Part shown: one piece after another, positions 58,439-64,000 of the stretch | Layout: each line of letters starts with the position of its first letter | How positions within the stretch are numbered: position 1 is the first letter of the stretch | From: Actinoplanes lutulentus | GTDB taxonomy: Bacteria; Actinomycetota; Actinomycetes; Mycobacteriales; Micromonosporaceae | Direction: 5' to 3' | DNA: 64,000 nucleotides | Assembly: GCF_003259845.1 (NCBI RefSeq) | Contig: NZ_QLMJ01000011.1 | Coordinates: 1 to 64,000 of the forward strand | Program-made: the position numbers and the translations under genes | The notes under the pieces: model-generated | Seen by the model: only the letters and a program-made list of their open reading frames with translations | What the model was told of the DNA's origin: nothing | Database searches by the model: none

Positions 58439-59968
58439 TTACTGCTTGGTGTGGTTGGGCTCCTCCAGTGCGGGTGCCGGCTTCGGGGTTGCGACGGTGG
58501 AGGCGCTTGCTGCTCCCAGGCGTGAGAGCAGGCCGGCCAGGTCAACGCCGGTGAGGTCGGAGCCGAGCTGGAGGCCCTGGGCCACGTTGTTGGCCACCGA
58601 CTTGGTCAGCGACGATGCGCCGTCGGTCGAGATGACGGTCATCTTGTCGATGGCGCCCATCGGGGCGGCAGCGGCCTCGACGACCTGCGGCAGCACCTTG
58701 ACCAGCAGGTCGAGGACGGCGGCCTCGCCGTAGGCGCTGAACGCCTCGGCCTTGCGCGCCATCGCCTCGGCCTCGGCCTGACCACGGGCCAGGATGGCCG
58801 CGGCCTCGGCCGTGCCCTCGCGCTCGATCGCCTCGGCGATCGCGGTACGCCGGCGCTGCTCCGCCTCACCCTCCTTGGCACCCTCGATGGCGTGCGCCTC
58901 GGCGAGCGCGGCACGACGGGCTCGCTCGCCCTCACCGGTGAGGCGGGCCTGCTCGGCGGACGCCTGCGCGGCGGCGATGGTGGCCTGACGCTGGGCGTCG
59001 GCGCCGATGACCGCGGCGTTACGGGCGGCCTCGGCCTCCTGCTCCACCTTGTACCGAGCGGCGTCGGCGGGCTTGCGGACCTCGGTGTCGAGCTGACGCT
59101 GCTTGAGCTCGGCGTTGCGCTCGGCGACCTTCTGCTGCTCGGTCAGAACGGCCTGCTCACGCTCGGCCTGGGCGAGCGGGCCGGCCGCTGCCGATTTCGC
59201 CTTGGCAGCGTCGATCTCGGCGGCGATGGAGGCCTGCTTCAGCGACAGGTTGCGCTGCGCCTCGGCGATCGCCTCCTCGGCGAGCAGGCGCTCCTGCTCG
59301 GCGGCCTGCCGGGCGCGGGCCTCGGCGATCGCCGCGTCCTTGAGCACGCGGGCGGCCTCGGGACGGCCCAGGTCCTGAAGGTACGAGCCCTCGGCCAGGA
59401 TGTCCTGCAGCTGGAACGTGTCGAGCACCAGACCCTGGTTGGTCATCGAGTGCTCGGCTTCCTCGGCGACCGCGCTGGCAAACGCCGCCCGGTCCCGGAT
59501 GATCTCCTCGACGGTGAGCCGGCCGACGATCGAGCGCAGGGCGCCGGCCAGGACCTCACGGGTGAAGTCCTCGATCTCGGCCTGCTGGTGCAGGAACCGC
59601 TGGGCGGAGGCACGGATCGCGTCCTCGGTGCCGCCGACCTTCACGATCGCGACGCCGTGCAGCTCGGCACGGATGCCCTGCTTGGAGACCGCGCCCTTGA
59701 TGCTGACGTCGATGCGGCGGCTGGACAGGTCGAGCGACTGGAGCCGCTGCACGACCGGCATGACGAACACCGAGGCGCCCATCACGACTTTCTGCCCGGA
59801 GAGGTCGGTGCTGCTGGTGCCGTCGGCCGACTGGGTCACCCGGCCCTTGCGGCCGGTGATGATGAACGCTTCGTTCGGCCCGGCGACCTTGATCCGGGAC
59901 AGCACGAAGAGAACGACGAGAACGATGAGCAGGACCACGCCTGCGATCGCGATCAGAAGGGGTGACAT
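58439..59968 (-). CDS. flotillin-like SPFH protein
   Basis: 509 residues. N-terminal membrane anchor (4-24), SPFH/Band 7 domain (about 27-200: GPNEAFIITGRKGRV, GIRAELHGVAIVKVGG) and a long Ala/Glu-rich coiled coil (about 210-430) with repeated EAEA/ARxA heptads, then a flexible tail. Flotillins scaffold membrane microdomains. ATG at 59966-59968 directly follows the TAG of the NfeD-like gene, the usual NfeD-flotillin pair. Confidence 0.93.
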   Translation of the reverse strand: MSPLLIAIAGVVLLIVLVVLFVLSRIKVAGPNEAFIITGRKGRVTQSADGTSSTDLSGQKVVMGASVFVMPVVQRLQSLDLSSRRIDVSIKGAVSKQGIRAELHGVAIVKVGGTEDAIRASAQRFLHQQAEIEDFTREVLAGALRSIVGRLTVEEIIRDRAAFASAVAEEAEHSMTNQGLVLDTFQLQDILAEGSYLQDLGRPEAARVLKDAAIAEARARQAAEQERLLAEEAIAEAQRNLSLKQASIAAEIDAAKAKSAAAGPLAQAEREQAVLTEQQKVAERNAELKQRQLDTEVRKPADAARYKVEQEAEAARNAAVIGADAQRQATIAAAQASAEQARLTGEGERARRAALAEAHAIEGAKEGEAEQRRRTAIAEAIEREGTAEAAAILARGQAEAEAMARKAEAFSAYGEAAVLDLLVKVLPQVVEAAAAPMGAIDKMTVISTDGASSLTKSVANNVAQGLQLGSDLTGVDLAGLLSRLGAASASTVATPKPAPALEEPNHTKQ

Positions 59969-60502
59969 CTATGCCTTTCCGGTGGGCGGGGTCGCCTCGA
60001 CGACGACGCTGGTGTCGGTGGGTGCTTCCACCACGAAGATCGGGGTGCCGGCCGGAAGGGCCTGCTCGGCACGGGCGTAGAGCTTGACCGGCTGCCCGCC
60101 GAGCCGGACGCGCACCTCGCCGTAACCGCTGCCGGCGGGCACCGCGGTCACCACGACGCCCATCGTGCCGATCAGGTGCAGTCGGGTGGGTGTGGCGTCG
60201 GTGGGCATGTCGCGCGCGGCGCGGGAGAAACGCAACGCGAGCCAGGCGCCTGCGAACGCTGCGAGCAGCGCGATCGCGGCCGCCGCTGCGATAAATCCCG
60301 GGGTACGCGCATCGAACAGCTCGGCGGCGATCGCTCCGGCGAAACCGAGCGTGCCGAGGAAGCCGGCGACCGCTTCGAGGGAGACCAGTCCGTCCGCCCC
60401 GAAACCACCGAGGTGCGCGATCTCACCGCCGAGGAGAGCGAACGCGAGGATCGCCAGACCGACTCCGCCGATGATCAGAAACACCACGGTCGCCGTCGTC
60501 AC
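59969..60502 (-). CDS. NfeD-like membrane protein
   Basis: 177 residues. Four membrane helices (about 4-26, 40-62, 68-92 region) followed by a soluble OB-fold-type domain (LHLIGTMGVVVTAVPAGSGYGEVRVRLGGQPVKLYARAEQALPAGTPIFVVEA), the NfeD C-terminal signature. Works with the downstream flotillin in membrane-domain assembly. No protease domain, so a short-type NfeD. ATG at 60500-60502. Confidence 0.85.
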   Translation of the reverse strand: MTTATVVFLIIGGVGLAILAFALLGGEIAHLGGFGADGLVSLEAVAGFLGTLGFAGAIAAELFDARTPGFIAAAAAIALLAAFAGAWLALRFSRAARDMPTDATPTRLHLIGTMGVVVTAVPAGSGYGEVRVRLGGQPVKLYARAEQALPAGTPIFVVEAPTDTSVVVEATPPTGKA

Positions 60503-60574
60503 CGCGAAGCTCCCCCCTGCTCAGACCGGTCATCGACCGGGCCCACAGCGTAGGGCAGCCGCGCTAACAGGGAC

Positions 60575-62137
60575 ATGACAGGTGCTGTCATATTTCTCAG
60601 GACCAGGCTCCGGCTGGCGATGGGGCCGGTCGTGAAACCTCCAGGGCAGTGGGCCCGGCTCGGCGTGCCGGTCGGGTTCCTCGTCGTGGCCACCGGTTTC
60701 ACCGCCGGATATCTGACCGGCTCGGAGCCGGTACGCCTGCTGTTGATGCTGCTCTCCGGCGTCCTGGCGACCCTGGGCATCGCGATGGGCGTACGCGTCA
60801 ACCGCCTGCCCGACCGGCGTCCCTGGCTGCTCACCATGCTCGCGCTGGTGATGCTCAGCACCGCCAACGCCGCCTGGTACATGCCCGCCGCCATCCACGG
60901 CGGCCAGGAGACCCCGGCACCCTGGCTGGCCGTGGTGCCACAGCTCGTCGGCTATGTGTTCTTCCTGGCCGCGAGCCTGATGATCGTGCTCCGGCACACG
61001 CCGCGGGACGCGAGCGGCACGATCGACGCCGCGGTCTGGGGCATCGCGGCCGCCGCGCCGGTCTGGGAGTTCCTGTTCCGGCCGCAGATGCTGGCCAAGG
61101 GCGACACGACCGCCGCGCAGCTGTTCGCGCTCACCCAGCTGCTGGTGCTGTTCGGAATCTGCGGCGCGCTGCTGCGGGTGGCCCGGACCAGCGGGCGCGG
61201 CAACATCACGCTCTGGTTCCTCTTCGGCGCGCTGGGGCTGACGCTGCTCGGCACCGCCGTGGTGAACATGCTGCCGGCCGACTCCGACCAGGGTTCGGTG
61301 CCGGCGCTGCTGTTCGCGGTCGGGTACCTCAGCCTCGGTGCGGCCGGCCTGCACCCGAGCGCCCACGACCTGATGAACCCGCGGGTGCGTGCCACCGACC
61401 GGGCGCCGAAACTGCAGCTCGGCATGTTCGGCGCGGCCATGCTGATGGTCCCGGTCGTCGGTGCGATCGGCCAGCTCGCCGGCTCACCCGTGGACGGCCC
61501 GCTGCTCACCATCGCGCCGATGCTGACGATCCCGCTCGTACTGATCCGGATCGGTCGTCTGAACCTGCAGCGCAGCCGTGACCGGGAGGCCCTGGCACAC
61601 CAGGCGTCGCACGACGAGCTGACCGGGCTGGTCAACCGCCGCCGGCTGTTCACCGTGATGGAGACGGCGATCGCCCGGCACGCCGACGGGCTCGGCGGCG
61701 ACCTGGCCCTGCTCTACTGCGACCTGAACGACTTCAAGCCGATCAACGACCGGTACGGGCACGAGGCCGGTGACGCGGTGCTGCGCGCCACCGCCCACCG
61801 GATCACCGGAGCGGTCCGTTCGGGTGATGTGGTCGCCCGGATCGGCGGCGACGAGTTCCTCATCTTCTGTCCGGATGCTGACAGCGATACCGCGTACGCT
61901 CTCGGCACCCGGATCGTGCGCGCCTTGAGCGAGCCCGTCAGTTGGCGTGGCGAGACGCTCCGCGTCTCGACCGCCCTGGGTACCACCGTCTGGACGCAAC
62001 GCAGAACGGTCGGCCCGGACGACCTTCTGGCGATCGCGGATGCCCAGATGTACGAGAACAAACGCACCCAAAGTCACCGATCCGTCTATTGCCTCGATGA
62101 GGCATCCTCGCCCACACTGCGGACAAGTCGCATGTAG
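60575..62137 (+). CDS. membrane diguanylate cyclase
   Basis: 520 residues. Ten or so membrane helices (about 28-330), then one GGDEF domain (about 345-500) with DDELTGLVNRRRL-like start, CDLNDFKPIND, intact RIGGDEF and the inhibitory RxxD (RSGD) five residues before it. Expected to make c-di-GMP with product inhibition; the membrane part is an unassigned sensor. ATG at 60575 with ACAGGGAC upstream; an ATG at 60620 is possible. Confidence 0.9.
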   Translation: MTGAVIFLRTRLRLAMGPVVKPPGQWARLGVPVGFLVVATGFTAGYLTGSEPVRLLLMLLSGVLATLGIAMGVRVNRLPDRRPWLLTMLALVMLSTANAAWYMPAAIHGGQETPAPWLAVVPQLVGYVFFLAASLMIVLRHTPRDASGTIDAAVWGIAAAAPVWEFLFRPQMLAKGDTTAAQLFALTQLLVLFGICGALLRVARTSGRGNITLWFLFGALGLTLLGTAVVNMLPADSDQGSVPALLFAVGYLSLGAAGLHPSAHDLMNPRVRATDRAPKLQLGMFGAAMLMVPVVGAIGQLAGSPVDGPLLTIAPMLTIPLVLIRIGRLNLQRSRDREALAHQASHDELTGLVNRRRLFTVMETAIARHADGLGGDLALLYCDLNDFKPINDRYGHEAGDAVLRATAHRITGAVRSGDVVARIGGDEFLIFCPDADSDTAYALGTRIVRALSEPVSWRGETLRVSTALGTTVWTQRRTVGPDDLLAIADAQMYENKRTQSHRSVYCLDEASSPTLRTSRM

Positions 62138-62153
62138 ATCGGGGGGCGACTGT

Positions 62154-63239
62154 ATGACGAATCGCCGCAATTTCATCAGGGCCGGCGCCGTAGCCGGCGG
62201 GGCAGTCGTGGCCGGCATCGCCGCCGGCGCGGCCACCGCTCCACCCGCCCGCGCCGCGGATCCGGTCACCGACCGGCTGTCGCTGCTGTCCTGGCACGCC
62301 GCGCTGGCGAACCGGCGGTACGAACCGGCCGTCGTCGCGGTGATCGGCTCGTCGAGCACCGAGGGAGTCGGCAGCGCGTACGGCCGGGGGTACGTGTCGG
62401 TGCTCGCCGACAACCTGCGGCACGCGTTCGGTGTGCCCGGAGCGCCGGGCGGGGCGAACTTCGTGGCCGCGTGGGGCCGCCCGGACCGCTGGCCGGTGCT
62501 GGCGTCCGGCGGCAGGCCGGCGCCGCCCGAGGACGGATGGGCGCTGAAGGGGTACGACCTGCATGGCGGTTCGCTCACGCACTCCTTCACCGGGACGAGC
62601 GTGCAGGTCTGGTACGCGGGTGGCCGGTTCCAGGTCACCGTCGACGGCCAGGTCTCGGCGGTCGCCGGCGGCACCACCTGGTCGTCCGGGCCGCTGCCGG
62701 CGGGCAGCCACACGATCGCGGTCAGCGGGGTGGGCCGGATCAACGGCTTCGTCACGTTCGACGGCGACGAGAACCGGGGCATCCAGGTGTGGAACGGCGG
62801 GCACGGTGGGCGTACGACGGGAAGTTTCGCCTCGAACGTGCCGGCGTGGGCGCCGCGGCTCGCGGCGATCCGGCCGCATCTGGTGATCCTGCAGCTCGGG
62901 GTCAACGACTGGCGCACCGGTGTGCCGGGACCGACGATCAAGCGGAATCTGAAGACGGTGATCAAGGCGGTCCGGGAGCACTCCGACCCCTCGTTCGTGA
63001 TCTACGGGTCGCCGCGGGTGGGGCCCGGGCGGGCGCACGGTTTCAGCCGGCTGACCGATGCGTGGCAGGAGGTCGCGGACGAGGACAGCGAGGTCAGCTA
63101 CTTCGACCTGTCGGCCCGGCAGCTGCCCCCGTCCGGGGACAACAGGCTCGGGCTGTACTGCGACGATCTGATCCACATGACCGACAAGGGCGCGGCGCAC
63201 ACGGCCGACGCGCTCACCGGTTTCCTGTCACCGGGTTAG
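62154..63239 (+). CDS. Tat-exported SGNH/GDSL-type hydrolase
   Basis: 361 residues. Tat signal TNRRNFIRAGAVAGGAVVAG with cleavage near ARA-AD. SGNH blocks: nucleophile Ser in VIGSSSTEGVG (block I), LQLGVNDWRTG (block III) and catalytic DDLIHMTDKG (block V, D-x-x-H). The block II glycine is not clear. A beta-rich insertion (about 125-210) may be carbohydrate-binding. Likely a secreted esterase acting on acetylated polysaccharide or lipid; the substrate is unknown. ATG at 62154 with GGGGGG upstream. Stop overlaps the convergent 63228 gene by 12 bases. Confidence 0.87.
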   Translation: MTNRRNFIRAGAVAGGAVVAGIAAGAATAPPARAADPVTDRLSLLSWHAALANRRYEPAVVAVIGSSSTEGVGSAYGRGYVSVLADNLRHAFGVPGAPGGANFVAAWGRPDRWPVLASGGRPAPPEDGWALKGYDLHGGSLTHSFTGTSVQVWYAGGRFQVTVDGQVSAVAGGTTWSSGPLPAGSHTIAVSGVGRINGFVTFDGDENRGIQVWNGGHGGRTTGSFASNVPAWAPRLAAIRPHLVILQLGVNDWRTGVPGPTIKRNLKTVIKAVREHSDPSFVIYGSPRVGPGRAHGFSRLTDAWQEVADEDSEVSYFDLSARQLPPSGDNRLGLYCDDLIHMTDKGAAHTADALTGFLSPG

Positions 63240-63566
63240 CCCGACGGCCTCGATCAGCTGCTGCGGCGAGAGCTCACCGAGGGCGATGCGGTGCGGGCGC
63301 AGTTCCCAGAGCGAACCGGTACGCCCATCGTCCTCCACCACCAGGACCCGCAGCCCGGGGTGGCGCCGCAGCAGCCGGGTCAGCACCGCCGGATCGCTGT
63401 CGCCGCCGAGGTCGGTAATCAGCACCCCGGCCCCGGCGACCACCTCGTCGAGCGGCACACCGGGCGGCACCTCACGGACGGCGGCACCGTACGCGTCCCC
63501 GAGCAGCGTTCCCACCACGCCGCCGAGCACGCCGCGAAGATCGAGGAGAACGGTCACCTGTCGCAC
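63228..63566 (-). CDS. short receiver-like protein of uncertain function
   Basis: 112 residues: VTVLLDLRGVLGG and LITDLGGDSDPAVLTRLLRRHPGLRVLVVEDDGRTGSLWELRPHRIALGELSPQQLIEAV. This follows the strand-helix order of a response-regulator receiver but lacks the N-terminal acidic pair, and the usual phosphoacceptor aspartate position is unclear, so it is probably a degenerate or pseudo-receiver. GTG at 63566, or 63557. Downstream of, and on the same strand as, a LuxR response regulator. Confidence 0.5.
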   Translation of the reverse strand: MRQVTVLLDLRGVLGGVVGTLLGDAYGAAVREVPPGVPLDEVVAGAGVLITDLGGDSDPAVLTRLLRRHPGLRVLVVEDDGRTGSLWELRPHRIALGELSPQQLIEAVGLTR

Positions 63567-63651
63567 GCCAGTCCTGTCCTGCTGGAGGTGTCCCCGCAGT
63601 GTCCGTGCCCGCCCGGGCACCACACCATGAGACGGCGGATCCAGACCGGGT

Positions 63652-64000
63652 TCAGACCCGGCCCTGATCCCGGTGCCGGCGGGCCCAGGCAGCGGCCTCG
63701 GCACGGCGGCGGATCTGGAGCTTGTCGAAAATGTTGTGGATGTGGTTCTTCACCGTCGACGGCGCCATCGAGAGCCGGTCGGCGATCTCCCGGTTGGTCA
63801 GGCCGTTCTCGATCAGCGCGACGATCTGCAGCTCCCGGCTGGTGAGCTCACCGCTTTCCAGGAAGCCGCCGCCGCCGGTCATCTCGGCGACGCGATGCAG
63901 CAGCCCGGCCAGTACCGCAGGCGGGCAGACCGCCTCACCGCGTCCGGCGCGTTCCAGCGTCGCGATCAGGTCGGCGATCGAACCGTCGCGGGGCACGTAA
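63652..64000 (-). CDS. LuxR/NarL-type response regulator, C-terminal part
   Basis: About 115 residues are visible; the 5' part lies beyond the window. It begins YVPRDGSIADLIATLERAGRGEAVCPP, the end of a receiver domain, followed by a LuxR HTH: LTSRELQIVALIENGLTNREIADRLSMAPSTVKNHIHNIFDKLQIRRRAEA. Recognition helix and dimer interface are intact. The stop is 85 bases upstream of the 63566 start, so both may be cotranscribed. Confidence 0.88.
   Translation of the reverse strand, partial: YVPRDGSIADLIATLERAGRGEAVCPPAVLAGLLHRVAEMTGGGGFLESGELTSRELQIVALIENGLTNREIADRLSMAPSTVKNHIHNIFDKLQIRRRAEAAAWARRHRDQGRV

Noticed and set aside
1..64000. tRNA, rRNA and riboswitch genes
   Set aside because: No cloverleaf with a T-loop GTTCRA box, rRNA segment or known riboswitch core was recognised by eye. 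A covariance-model scan could overturn this.

Overview
The window is high-GC DNA (roughly 70 percent by eye) with GTG and ATG starts, ATGA/GTGA stop-start overlaps and short intergenic gaps. It comes from a chromosome of a filamentous-type actinobacterium. Secreted GH6-CBM2 cellulase, GH43-AbfB, Tat-exported enzymes, many NarL-type two-component pairs, GGDEF/EAL proteins and an EACC1-type caspase gene fit Micromonosporaceae (Actinoplanes and relatives). That placement is inference from gene content; no rRNA, tRNA or origin was seen.

Layout. 1-218: end of an IS5-type element inserted at the stop codon of an arginase-family gene. 219-7584: SelO AMPylase, ROK regulator, CebR-type cellulase gene, HTH protein, and a LysR/EamA pair. 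7581-14810: two OmpR-type two-component systems, the second in a VanZ-RR-HK operon beside a serine hydrolase and a PepSY protein; VanZ and hydrolase share a 35-bp upstream box. 14916-18131: an internally deleted ATP-grasp gene and a large caspase / RecG-type ATPase / MgtE_N-like / VMAP-C gene. 18142-23315: Lrp/EamA pair, GGDEF-EAL protein, sulfatase. 23413-27119: TetR operon with a hotdog-patatin fusion and AidB-like dehydrogenase. 27120-27830: a gene-free run of long imperfect palindromes. 27831-37430: MDR-XRE-membrane protein operon, an ABC exporter whose two genes are joined by two 26-codon mini-ORFs, a NarL system, a 2OG oxygenase, an SDR/TetR pair. 37543-45420: GH43, PH-like protein, GNAT, MarR/MBL pair, NarL system, tannase-like lipoprotein. 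45516-53704: EAL protein, radical SAM protein with an atypical Cys motif, FMN reductase, MFS/MarR pair, LigA paralogue. 53762-64000: hybrid kinase with an ethylene-receptor-like sensor, HxlR/VOC pair, frameshifted ASCH-HhH gene, NfeD-flotillin, diguanylate cyclase, SGNH hydrolase, LuxR response regulator running off the end.

Most of the window is one- to three-gene transcription units, typically a regulator divergent from its target with a palindromic operator between them (CebR, LacI-like, TetR x2, MarR x2, HxlR, XRE, Lrp). The strongest candidate for a little-described system is the caspase-VMAP-C gene. Other notable items are the ATGA-coupled mini-ORF pair, the hotdog-patatin fusion with a perfect hairpin at the junction, the hairpin cluster after aidB, a repeated GCGTACCCAAG element, the radical SAM protein and the ETR1-like kinase.
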